Source of the DNA: Yinghuangia seranimata
Lineage (GTDB): Bacteria; Actinomycetota; Actinomycetes; Streptomycetales; Streptomycetaceae
DNA: 64,000 bases
Assembly: GCF_029953285.1 (NCBI RefSeq)
Contig: NZ_JASAOI010000050.1
Coordinates: 1 to 64,000, forward strand
Direction of reading: 5' to 3'
The notes under the pieces were generated by a model. It was given only the letters and a program-made list of their open reading frames with translations, was not told where the DNA came from and ran no database searches. The position numbers were made by a program, and so were the translations under genes. Below are positions 9,247-17,446 of this stretch, piece by piece (the stretch's first letter is position 1; every line of letters begins with the position of its first letter).

Positions 9247-10343
9247 CGGACATGAACCACGACGGCGGCGGCGAGCGCTTGCGGATCACCTGCCCGCACT
9301 GCCTCGACCCGGTGGCCTACGACGAGAGCGCGCTCTACGAGATCACCGGCAAGGGCGAGCACAAACCCCTCGACATCAGCCGCGAGTTCAACCCCAAGCG
9401 GCGCGACGACACACTGCGTCGCGCCTATCAGCGCTGCCCCGACACCGGTGGGGTCGGCACGCACTACCTGCCGGTCCCCTACCTGCGGCACGGCCCCGGC
9501 CTCACGATCGCCATGGTGGGCGGGTCCAGCGCCGGGAAGACGCACCTGCTGACCGCCATGGTCTCCGCCGTCGACGGCGGAGACCTCGACGCGTTCGGCA
9601 TCAAGTGGCGCTCCGCCAACCCGGAATGGCACCGCCGCTTCCTCGACGACGCGATCCTGCCGCTGCGCCGCGGCGCAACGCTGCGGCGCACCGACCCGCT
9701 CGGCGGCGACGGCGTCGTCGAGTTCGCGGACGCCCTGCTCCTGACCGGCCCGCGCGGGCAGCGCCGCTCGGTGACCTTCTTCGACCTCGCCGGTGAGGAC
9801 CTGGTGACCGACTCGCGGACCACCACGTTCCTGGTCGGCGTCGACGCGTTGATCTTCGTCGTCGACCCGCTGACCGCCTTCAACCTGCCGCAGCTCGACG
9901 AGCCCCGCAAACGGGCCGGAGTGCCCGGCACGCTGACCGCCGACCCGGCGTTCGCCAGCATCCTCGACCGCATGCCCCAGGCCGACGGGGCACTCGACGC
10001 CGCCGTCGCCGTGGTCGTCAACAAATGCGACCTGATGCCCTACGAACCGCCGGTGGACCGCTGGCTGTGGGAGGAGGACGGCACCGTCCTCGACCCGGTC
10101 ATGCGGCACGCCGAGAACCGCGACGTCTACGCGTTCCTGCACCGCCACGCCGAACCGTCCTGGCTGCGCCCGGTCAAGGACGCCCGGCGCTGCTCGCTGC
10201 ACTTCGTCTCGACGACGGGGGCCCCGCCGGGCCCGGACACCTCGGACGGCATCCGGCCGCGCCGGGTCCTCGAACCGCTCCTGTCCGTCTTCGGGATGTG
10301 CGGGCTCATCGACGGCTCACCGTCCGCCGCGGGAGGTGGCTGA
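9243..10343 (+). CDS. Zinc-knuckle P-loop GTPase (TRAFAC-clade-like)
   Basis: A 366-aa protein from GTG 9243, which overlaps the upstream stop as GTGA and lies 8 nt after GAGG; ATG 9252 is an alternative. The N terminus has CPHC, which with later Cys residues could bind zinc. The P-loop GGSSAGKT is at residues 93-100, the Walker B/G3 motif D181-LAGE (DxxG-like) follows, and the guanine-specificity motif NKCD is at 260-263. The motif set and order are those of a translation-factor/Ras-type (TRAFAC) GTPase, not an ATPase. In actinomycetes such GTPases are often paired with a large 'GTPase-associated protein'; the next gene, 5 nt downstream, would be that partner. It probably supplies the GTP switch of the operon. 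Confidence 0.82.
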   Translation: MTDMNHDGGGERLRITCPHCLDPVAYDESALYEITGKGEHKPLDISREFNPKRRDDTLRRAYQRCPDTGGVGTHYLPVPYLRHGPGLTIAMVGGSSAGKTHLLTAMVSAVDGGDLDAFGIKWRSANPEWHRRFLDDAILPLRRGATLRRTDPLGGDGVVEFADALLLTGPRGQRRSVTFFDLAGEDLVTDSRTTTFLVGVDALIFVVDPLTAFNLPQLDEPRKRAGVPGTLTADPAFASILDRMPQADGALDAAVAVVVNKCDLMPYEPPVDRWLWEEDGTVLDPVMRHAENRDVYAFLHRHAEPSWLRPVKDARRCSLHFVSTTGAPPGPDTSDGIRPRRVLEPLLSVFGMCGLIDGSPSAAGGG

Positions 10344-10348
10344 CCGCC

Positions 10349-12457
10349 ATGCCGGAATCCGAGTTCCCGTACCACCATGGCGATCCGCCGGATCCGGGCG
10401 GGCCGGGCCACGAGCCGCCGGAGTGGGTGCCGGTCGACCAGATCGTGTTCCGGTGGGACCCGCGCAACGCGGCCCGGACCACGGGCTTCGGGCCGGTCGC
10501 GTACTCGACCGACGCGCAGTACGCGGCCGACCTGTACCAGGAGCTCAAGGGCATCGTCCGGCACCCGGGCACCGAGCCGCGGGCCAGCCTCGCGCGGGTG
10601 CGGCTGGAGGGGGAGAAGGGACGTGCCGCGATCCTGCACCGGCGGCTGCTGCCCGGCGGCGACACATCCCACGAGACCCACGCGCTCATCGGGCCGTCGG
10701 CCGAACTGTCCGCGCACGCGGGGCTCGGTCTGTTCACCGCCGGGTGGCCCAGCCTCGACGACACCGCGGACGGTTCGCCGCATCTGCCGGTCCTCAACGG
10801 CCGCGAGATCACCGAGGGCTGGCACCAGTCGTTCCAGCCGCACCGCGACGCCGTCCCGGAACGGACGTCGCTCGTCACCAACATGATCGCGCAGGTACTG
10901 CGCACCCCGAGGCGCCGGCTGCTGGTGCGTACGGCGAACGCTGGCGACGTGTTCCCCGTGCTCGCCGTCCTCATCGACATCTTCGGTGCGACGGGCACCG
11001 TGGTCGACCAGTACTGCACCCACACCACGGTGGAGTCGGCCTCGTTCGGCCTGGCGTTCGTGCGGCGCTGGCCGCCTTCCGGCGCGTCCGGGAGCAAGTC
11101 CCTGCACGTCGATCCGACGCACGCGATCGCGGGCCCGGAGGACCGGCTCGCCCACGCGATGATGGAGTCTTGGGTCCACCAGAAGTTCCTGGCCTACGAC
11201 CGCCTTTACGAGTGCCTCAAAGAACAGACCGACCTGTGGTCGATGCCGGCGCCCGACCGCATGGCGGTGCTGGCGCCGTTGTTCGGGCTCGCGACGTCCG
11301 CCCCCATCGTGTCGGCGCCGACGCGGTCGCCCCAGGCGCCGACGCGTTCTTCGGAATCGCGGGCCGCCGCCGGACCGGCCTCGGGCGGCGTCCTGCCGCC
11401 GCATCCGCAGAGCCCGCCGGCGGGCACGCCGCCAGTGCCGCCTGCCCACCGGCCTCCGGCGCAACGGATGCACCCTCCGACTTCCGTGCAGCCGGCCGTG
11501 GTTCCGGACGCGGAGGGGCCCGAGGGGAAGGTCGTACCGCTGCCTCCCCCGAAGGACGCGGCCGCGAGTGCGGCGGACGCGGACCAGGTCCTCGACAACG
11601 CCGTCGTGTGGTGGCGGGCCTGCGCCGCAGACCTCCACCAGCCGCCGCGGCCGCGTTCCGCCGTCACCGCCGGCATGACCGCGTTCCGGCACAGCGTGGC
11701 CCGCGGCGTCCGCGGCCAGCGGGTCGGACGCTCCGTGCCGCCGGACCCGCAGACCGTCCGCGAGGTCTACCGCGACCTGGAGGAGTGGACCGCCCACGGC
11801 TACGCCACCAAGCTGTGGGCCCAAGCCCGGCACGCGATGCGGCGGATCGACACGGCGACGCTGCGGAGCTGGCTCGCCTTCCAGGAGCTCCCGTTGCCCG
11901 TCGCCGCCGTCGTCCTGCGCGAACTGCGTGCGCGGTGGCCGCGCTTGATTATTCCGGAACGCGACGAACTGTGCGTCGAGACCATTTCGGCGGGGTTGTA
12001 CTACGAGCGCTGGGAGCTGCGGAACGCGGCGCCCGACGAGGTCGCGTACGACGTGTACCGCAGCCTCGTCGCGCCGCACCTGCGCCTCGTGCCCGACGGC
12101 CACGCGGAACAGGTGGTCGCGTGGCTGTGGGAGCGCGACCCGGTCGGACACCACGTACTGCGCCGGGTCGTCGCGCGCGAACCCGACTCCGGGCTGCCCG
12201 AAGCGGGGTGGCGACGGCTCGTCGAACGGGCCACCGGGTGGCCACCCCTCGACGAGCAGCGCGGCGCCGCGTCGCTGGCCAGCCTCGCCCTGTCGGTCGC
12301 CGACGCGGCCGCGCCCGAACCGGCGTCCCGGACCCGGCGGAAGCCCCAACGCCCCCAGCCCGGAACACTCCACGGCATGGTGTGGGGTGTCGTCCTGCTG
12401 CTGGCGCTCGCCGCGCTGGTGGTGTTCTTCCTGACGGTGCTGAAGAGCATGGGCTAG
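10349..12457 (+). CDS. Large tail-anchored partner protein of the GTPase
   Basis: A 702-aa protein. ATG 10349 has GGGAGG at 10331-10336 inside the end of the GTPase gene; the longer in-frame ORF reaching back to 10025 overlaps the GTPase and was rejected. Residues 1-310 form an alpha/beta domain opening with VDQIVFRWD and TTGFGPVAYS. A 120-aa Pro/Ala-rich linker follows, then a helical domain (about residues 400-640), and a hydrophobic helix at about 675-699 ends 3 residues before the stop. It is thus a C-tail-anchored membrane protein. Position and layout fit the GTPase-associated partners of actinobacterial TRAFAC GTPase systems, but the family assignment is from memory and tentative. It is the last gene of the operon. 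Confidence 0.72.
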   Translation: MPESEFPYHHGDPPDPGGPGHEPPEWVPVDQIVFRWDPRNAARTTGFGPVAYSTDAQYAADLYQELKGIVRHPGTEPRASLARVRLEGEKGRAAILHRRLLPGGDTSHETHALIGPSAELSAHAGLGLFTAGWPSLDDTADGSPHLPVLNGREITEGWHQSFQPHRDAVPERTSLVTNMIAQVLRTPRRRLLVRTANAGDVFPVLAVLIDIFGATGTVVDQYCTHTTVESASFGLAFVRRWPPSGASGSKSLHVDPTHAIAGPEDRLAHAMMESWVHQKFLAYDRLYECLKEQTDLWSMPAPDRMAVLAPLFGLATSAPIVSAPTRSPQAPTRSSESRAAAGPASGGVLPPHPQSPPAGTPPVPPAHRPPAQRMHPPTSVQPAVVPDAEGPEGKVVPLPPPKDAAASAADADQVLDNAVVWWRACAADLHQPPRPRSAVTAGMTAFRHSVARGVRGQRVGRSVPPDPQTVREVYRDLEEWTAHGYATKLWAQARHAMRRIDTATLRSWLAFQELPLPVAAVVLRELRARWPRLIIPERDELCVETISAGLYYERWELRNAAPDEVAYDVYRSLVAPHLRLVPDGHAEQVVAWLWERDPVGHHVLRRVVAREPDSGLPEAGWRRLVERATGWPPLDEQRGAASLASLALSVADAAAPEPASRTRRKPQRPQPGTLHGMVWGVVLLLALAALVVFFLTVLKSMG

Positions 12458-12571
12458 CTCATCCGGATCACCCCTCTCACCCCCTGCTCTCACCCCTCCC
12501 CACGACGGACGCTTGACGGGACGGCGGCCGCACCCGCGGCCGCCGGAAGCCCACTCCACCGGGAGCCCGCC

Positions 12572-13072
12572 ATGCACGTCACCCGCCCCAACGCCCTCGC
12601 CGCCACCGAGTCCGACGCCGTCGTCCGCGAACTGCGCGACCGGGCCGAAGTCCTGGACGCGCTCCTGCGCTTCGGCCTCGGCTTCGACATCCAGGACCGC
12701 GACCTCTTCCAGTCCGCCTTCGCCCCCGGCGCCGAGTTCGACTTCCGGCCCGCGGCGTCCGCGATCGGCCTCGAGGTGCCGGTCATGGTCGGCCTCGACG
12801 TCATCACCGCCGTGCACTTCAACCCCGACGTGCGGCTGGACACGACGCACACCGTCACCAACGCCCGCATCCGTATCGACGGCGACCTCGCCGGGCTCAC
12901 GGCGCTGGTCGAGGCCCAGCACCTCCCGCACGGCGACCACTCCCGGCACCTGCTGCTCAAGAACCGCTACGCCGTCGCGGCGGTCCGGGACGGCGACCGG
13001 TGGGTCATGGACCGGCTGTATGTGGAGAACATCTGGCACACGGGCGACCCGAAGGTGCTCATCGGCGAGTGA
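12572..13072 (+). CDS. SnoaL-like (NTF2-fold) protein
   Basis: A 166-aa cytoplasmic protein. ATG 12572 follows GGGAG with a suitable spacer. The layout, an N-terminal helix (RDRAEVLDALLRFGLGFDIQD) then a cone-shaped alpha+beta barrel pattern (RDLFQSAFAPGAEFDF ... RNRYAVAAVRDGDRWVMDRL), is that of SnoaL_4-type NTF2-fold proteins. Members include small hydratases, cyclases and isomerases as well as non-enzymatic ligand binders; the substrate cannot be told. It lies 114 nt after the GTPase operon and may have its own promoter (TTGACG at 12513-12518), so operon membership is doubtful. Confidence 0.75.
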   Translation: MHVTRPNALAATESDAVVRELRDRAEVLDALLRFGLGFDIQDRDLFQSAFAPGAEFDFRPAASAIGLEVPVMVGLDVITAVHFNPDVRLDTTHTVTNARIRIDGDLAGLTALVEAQHLPHGDHSRHLLLKNRYAVAAVRDGDRWVMDRLYVENIWHTGDPKVLIGE

Positions 13073-13179
13073 GTCGTCTGGGGCCTGTCCGGGGGGATCG
13101 TGTCGGCGCCGGGCCCGGAGCCGTCTTGCAGCCATCCCGCGCCGTCTCCGGCGTCGAGTGATCGTTTGGCGTCGACCGC

Positions 13180-13442
13180 GTGGTGTCTGCCGGTTGCCGG
13201 CTCGTACACCGCGACCTCAAGCCGTCGCCCGGATACATGTCGCCGGACCAGGCACGAGGGAGCGAGGTCGGCCCGGCGTCCGACGTGTCCGCGCTCGGGG
13301 CCGTGCCGGCGTACGCCGCGACCGGCCGCGAGTCGTTCGGCGGCGGTTCGGGACCTGACGTGTTGTACCGCGTCGTGCACGAGGAACCGGATATCGACGG
13401 CGTGCCGGACGAGTTGGCCGCGATCGTGGCGCAGAGCACGCT
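13180..13442 (+). pseudogene. Remnant of a Ser/Thr protein kinase with internal deletion
   Basis: The + strand frame from 13180 reads LVHRDLKPSP, the canonical catalytic loop, then jumps at once to GYMSPDQARGSEVGPASDV, the activation-segment and subdomain VIII-IX region. ATGRESFGGGSGP and VLYRVVHEEPDIDGVPDEL follow, typical of subdomains X-XI of actinobacterial kinases. The DFG segment between the loop and APE-like motif is missing, no N-lobe is found upstream (13073-13179), and the frame ends by running into the LuxR gene on the other strand. Changes such as SPD for SPE also suggest decay. This is a dead fragment of a Pkn-type kinase, separate from the kinase-fold gene at 8206. Confidence 0.8.
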
Positions 13443-13459
13443 CGCGGGCTCGGCCACGT

Positions 13460-15673
13460 TCACCCCCCGGGCGCGTCGACCGCTGCCAGCTCCGTGCGGT
13501 TCGCGACGCCCAGCTTCCGGTACACGTGCCTTGCGTGCGTCTTGACCGTGTTGACCGAGATATACAGGTCGGCGGCGATCTCCGGCAGGGTCAGGCCGCT
13601 GCGCAGGTAGCGCAGGATCGTGACCTCCCGCGCGCTGAGGCCCGCGTCGGCGGGCGACGGCTCCGCGGCCGTTCCGCCCGTCAGACCTGCCGCGACCTCG
13701 TTGCGCAGATCGGTCAGGCCCAGCGGGCTTGGGCAGCGCGCCAGGCGGGTGTCGGCCTCGGCCAACCGGGCTCGGGCGTCCTGGTGTTCGCCGCGTGCGG
13801 CGTGTGCGCCCGCGAGCAGGAGTGCCGCGAAGGCGGCCATGGAGTGGTCGTCGCCGACGCCGGGTGAGACGTCGAGGAACGCGGCGGCCCGGGCGTGGGC
13901 GTCGCCGTCGCGCTCGTTCTCCAGCAGTGCGGCGAGCAGGACGTACTCCGGCATCGCGCGTGCGTTCGGCGGGTGCACGGACGCGGCCAGCCGGCGTCCG
14001 GCGGCCGCCGCGTGGTGCTCGGCCTTGCCGTCGTCGCCGGCGAGCCGGGCCGCGAGCCCAGCGATGCCGTGCGCGAGGACGGCCAGCTCCGGCGGCAGGT
14101 CGTCGGCGTGCCGCAGCACCGCGCCGGCCTGTGCCAGGGCGGTGTCCGGCTCGCCCGCGACCAGCAGGGTGCGGGCGAGCGCGATGCGGCTCGGCGCGGT
14201 CGCCGTCGCCGGCAGCGCCTCGGTGCGGGCCGCGAACGCTCGGGCGCCGCGTACCGCCGCGACCAGGTCGCCGCGTTCGCGCGGCAGGCACAGGCGCCAG
14301 GCCTCGCCGAGCGTGCGGACCCGTCCGTCGGGGGCGGTGCGGTGCAGCCGTGACCAGCGGTCCCGCTCGTCGAACCGGCCTAGGGCGCACCACAGTTGCA
14401 GGGCGCGTTCGGCGAGCCTCGGGGCCTCGCGCACGCCGTCGTCCGGCAGTGCGGACAGCCAGCGTTCGAGTGTGGTGAGCCGGCCCGACGCCAGGTGGTC
14501 GTCGTAGACGGTGTCCAACAGACGTACTGCGAGCCCGTTTTCGCCCGCGGTGAGGGCGTGCTCGATGGCGTCCTCGGCCGTGCCGTGGGCGCTGTGCCAG
14601 TGCGCCGCCGCGGCGTGGAGGCGGCGGGCGCGGTCGCCGCCCTGCGCGTCGAGGCGGTCGAGGAGGGCGCGGCGGAACAGCCGCTGGTAGCGGTACCTGC
14701 CCGCGGTGGGGCCGTCCGGGGTAAGGAAGAGCCCGTCGCGGCGGAGCCGGTCGAGGTGGCCGAGCGAATCGGTGCGGCCGCGGATCGCATCCGCGACGTC
14801 GGCGTGCACGGTGTCCAGGACGGCGGTGTCGAGCAGGAACTCGCGTATTTCCCTGTCGAGTTCCTGCCATACGTGGTCCAGGAGCCTCTCGGACAGCACG
14901 TGGTCGTCGTGCCACGGCGCGGCGGTCGGCCCGGTGGGCCCGACCGGGTCCGCGCCGAGCGTCTGCCGGAGTGCCGCGGAGGCCAGCGCGGCCGCCCAGC
15001 CGTCGGCGGCGGCGTTCAGGGCGGCCGCCTCCTCCGGAGCGCTCGGGGCACCGGTGTCGGCGGCGAGCAGGACGGCCGCCTCGTCGTCGGTGAACCGCAG
15101 GTCGCGCCAGCCGATTTCGGCGGTTCGCCCCGACAGCAGCAGCCTCCCGAGCGAGTCCGGCGCCGGGGCGGATCGTGTGCCGACCACCAGGGTCAGGCCG
15201 GGTCCGGCGGTGCGGACGAGGAGTTCCAACTGCTCGTGGATCCTGGGCTCGACGACGCGCTCCAGCTCGTCGACGACCAGGACCGCCGCCGGACCGCCCT
15301 GCCCGCGGTCGGCGAGGTACTCCCCCAGGTCGGCGACCCACGCGTCACTGGCGACCGGCAGCCCGTCGGACGCCGTCCACGGCCGCTCGGCGGTCCCGCT
15401 GAGCGCGGCGACCGCGTGCGCCCAGAACCGCACCGGGTCGTTGTCGCGCCGGTCGGCCGTCAGCCAGGCGACGCCGCCGCGCGCCTCGGCCCAGCGCGCG
15501 AGGGCGACGGTCTTGCCGATGCCGCCGGGGCCGAGCACGAGCACGGCCGAAGCCCGTTCCGCCGCGCGGTCGAGCAACGCGTCCACGCGTGGGCGCGCGA
15601 CCACCGGTCCCGGCGCGGCGGGCGGCCGCAGCTTGGCCGGGACCAGTGGTTCGTGCCTGTCGTCGCCGCGCAT
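13460..15673 (-). CDS. LuxR-family ATP-binding transcriptional regulator (LAL/MalT-like)
   Basis: A 737-aa regulator. I prefer ATG 15673 (GAGG 8 nt upstream) over the in-frame GTG 15718, which has no ribosome-binding site. The N-terminal STAND-type ATPase has Walker A GPGGIGKT at residues 48-55 and a Walker B stretch VLVVDELERV. A helical TPR-like middle follows, and a C-terminal LuxR helix-turn-helix (LSAREVTILRYLRSGL ... SVNTVKTHARHVYRKLG) covers the last 60 aa. It resembles the LAL subfamily, shorter than the usual 900 aa. Such proteins activate transcription after ligand and ATP binding. The target may include the MDR oxidoreductase located upstream on the same strand, but no operator is evident. 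Confidence 0.88.
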   Translation of the reverse strand: MRGDDRHEPLVPAKLRPPAAPGPVVARPRVDALLDRAAERASAVLVLGPGGIGKTVALARWAEARGGVAWLTADRRDNDPVRFWAHAVAALSGTAERPWTASDGLPVASDAWVADLGEYLADRGQGGPAAVLVVDELERVVEPRIHEQLELLVRTAGPGLTLVVGTRSAPAPDSLGRLLLSGRTAEIGWRDLRFTDDEAAVLLAADTGAPSAPEEAAALNAAADGWAAALASAALRQTLGADPVGPTGPTAAPWHDDHVLSERLLDHVWQELDREIREFLLDTAVLDTVHADVADAIRGRTDSLGHLDRLRRDGLFLTPDGPTAGRYRYQRLFRRALLDRLDAQGGDRARRLHAAAAHWHSAHGTAEDAIEHALTAGENGLAVRLLDTVYDDHLASGRLTTLERWLSALPDDGVREAPRLAERALQLWCALGRFDERDRWSRLHRTAPDGRVRTLGEAWRLCLPRERGDLVAAVRGARAFAARTEALPATATAPSRIALARTLLVAGEPDTALAQAGAVLRHADDLPPELAVLAHGIAGLAARLAGDDGKAEHHAAAAGRRLAASVHPPNARAMPEYVLLAALLENERDGDAHARAAAFLDVSPGVGDDHSMAAFAALLLAGAHAARGEHQDARARLAEADTRLARCPSPLGLTDLRNEVAAGLTGGTAAEPSPADAGLSAREVTILRYLRSGLTLPEIAADLYISVNTVKTHARHVYRKLGVANRTELAAVDAPGG

Positions 15674-15764
15674 GTGCCCCGCCTCGCCGGTCTCGTGCCC
15701 GTTCGTCCTCGGGGGCACAACCCGCGCGGTGGGCCGGTGCTTCCCGGACTCCGGTGCGTCCGGT

Positions 15765-16763
15765 TCAGCGGCCGGTCAGGCCGACCAGCTTCCCGAGCGC
15801 GCGGCCCTCTTCCATGTCGGCGTGCGCCTGGCGGATGTCGTCGAGCCGGTAGGTGGTGACCGGGCCGAGGCGCACCGTGCCGTCGGCGATCTTGTCGAGG
15901 TAGCCCTGCAGCACTGCGGCGGGCAGGTCGTCGGCCTCGCCGCCGTAGGCCGTCAGGCGCACGCCGTTGGGCAGGTAGCCGATCGGGTAGAAGTCCGGGA
16001 CGGTCCACTCGTTCGAGAGCATGCCGGTGAAGCAGACCGTGCCGTGCACGCGGGTGGCGGCGAGTGTGTCGGGCAGCGTGGGCGTGCCGACGAGTTCGAG
16101 TGCGGCGTCGACGCCGGCGGGGAACAGCTCGCGGACCTGCGGGGCGATCCGGCCGTCGTCCACCAGCACGTGGTCGACACCTTGGGCGCGCAACGCGTCC
16201 GCGCGTTCGGGCCGGCGGGTGGTGGCCAGCACGGTCGCGCCGATGTCCTTGGCGAGAGCGGTGGCGGCGAAGCCGAGTGCGGAGGTACCGCCGCGGACGA
16301 GGAACGACTGGCCGGCGGCCAGGTCCAGCCCGGTGGTCAGCGAGCCGTACGCGGTCTGCAGCGTCTCGGGCACGGCGCCGAGCACGTCCCACGGCAGCTC
16401 CGAGTCGAACGGGACGACCTGGCCGACGGGGACGAGCGTGAACTCGGCGTAGCCGCCGTCGTACTCGCGGCCCATGTTGCCCATCATGGTGGCGGCGCGC
16501 TGACCGGGGACCAGGCCGCTCGCGGCGTCGGCGGGGTCGACGGCGTCCACCACGCCGACCGCCTCGATGCCCGGCACGCGCGGGAACGTGACGCCGACCG
16601 CGAGCCCGAGGCGGGTGTGCAGCTCGGAGCGGTTGAGGCCGAACGCCTTGACGGCGATCCGCACCCAACCCGGCCGCGGCTCGGGGACCGGCAGTTCGGT
16701 GACCGCCAGGTTCTCCACCGGGCCCGGTCCGCTCAGCACGACCGCCCGCATCGTCTCCGCCAC
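15765..16763 (-). CDS. Zinc-independent MDR oxidoreductase (quinone-oxidoreductase-like)
   Basis: A 332-aa medium-chain dehydrogenase/reductase. GTG 16763 is 4 nt after GAGGAGGG; ATG 16751 is an in-frame alternative. The GroES-like N-terminal domain contains FGLNRSELHTRLG and VPGIEAVGVV, and the Rossmann domain has the NADP(H) motif RGGTSALGFAATALA at about residue 157. Cys/His zinc ligands of alcohol dehydrogenases are absent, as in quinone oxidoreductase-type members that reduce quinones or alkenals with NADPH. The full length matches the family. It is monocistronic between the LuxR regulator and the SH3 protein. Confidence 0.88.
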   Translation of the reverse strand: MAETMRAVVLSGPGPVENLAVTELPVPEPRPGWVRIAVKAFGLNRSELHTRLGLAVGVTFPRVPGIEAVGVVDAVDPADAASGLVPGQRAATMMGNMGREYDGGYAEFTLVPVGQVVPFDSELPWDVLGAVPETLQTAYGSLTTGLDLAAGQSFLVRGGTSALGFAATALAKDIGATVLATTRRPERADALRAQGVDHVLVDDGRIAPQVRELFPAGVDAALELVGTPTLPDTLAATRVHGTVCFTGMLSNEWTVPDFYPIGYLPNGVRLTAYGGEADDLPAAVLQGYLDKIADGTVRLGPVTTYRLDDIRQAHADMEEGRALGKLVGLTGR

Positions 16764-16890
16764 TCGGCCCTCCTCATGAAGATCGGAGGCCGAGCGTACG
16801 CCGTGTGTGGTGGCACAGGGCGGGGAGCGGAGTCGACGCGGGCGGCGTCAGGTGGGCCGTGGCAGGCCTTCAAGCGGGGTGCCGGTCAGG

Positions 16891-17280
16891 TCACGGGCAC
16901 CACGGGATGTTGGTCTCGTTGACCACGTAGCGCGCGGAGATCCAGCCGGCGGGGCCGTTGGTGCGGCTCTCCATCGCGTACCAGATCTTGTTGCCCTTGA
17001 TGTTCTGGCCCTTCACCTTGCAGGCGATCTCGACGTGGTAGCCGTTGGCCAGCGAACCGAGCTTCTTGGAGCCGGCGTTGGGCTTGCTGCGGATGTTGAG
17101 GCCCTTCGGCGCGTTGACGACGTGGCCGAACATGCCGAGGCCCGAGGCAGGCAGCATGCTCGGAGCCGCGGCGGGCGCGCTCGCGGGGGCGGCGCCGGCG
17201 GTCCCGGCGGCACCGACGGTGAGCCCGGCGAGGAGCAGGCCGGAGGCGGTGAGGACGGCGGCGGTGCGCTTGGCGTTCAT
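16891..17280 (-). CDS. Small secreted SH3-domain protein
   Basis: A 129-aa exported protein. ATG 17280 follows GGAGG with a 5-nt spacer. A Sec signal peptide (MNAKRTAAVLTASG, then an Ala/Leu-rich core and cleavage near AGAAPA) is followed by an Ala/Pro linker. A bacterial SH3-like domain then covers about residues 55-125: APKGLNIRSKPNAGSKKLGSLANGYHVEI and NGPAGWISARYVVN. Two Cys (in IACKVKG and near the end, IPWCP) may form a disulfide. Such domains bind peptidoglycan or other wall material. It has no enzymatic domain. Confidence 0.85.
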   Translation of the reverse strand: MNAKRTAAVLTASGLLLAGLTVGAAGTAGAAPASAPAAAPSMLPASGLGMFGHVVNAPKGLNIRSKPNAGSKKLGSLANGYHVEIACKVKGQNIKGNKIWYAMESRTNGPAGWISARYVVNETNIPWCP

Positions 17281-17446
17281 GATGACCTCCACGGGGTGGG
17301 CTGCCGGGCCACCTGCGGTCCGGCTGCTGACACCAAGGTGGCGCCCCCGACGGGTCCGGCGCGCGTCCGCCGGGCCTTCGTTACGGCTCGCGGACATGCG
17401 TGGTTCCCCGCCGTGAAGGATCACGCGGCCTCGTGACACGACGGGG

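Noticed and set aside
10025-10348. 5' extension of the tail-anchored gene to 10025
   Set aside because: It overlaps the GTPase coding region in another frame, and ATG 10349 has a good ribosome-binding site.
13059-15341. Biosynthetic gene cluster around the LAL regulator
   Set aside because: No PKS, NRPS, terpene or RiPP genes are found anywhere in the window.
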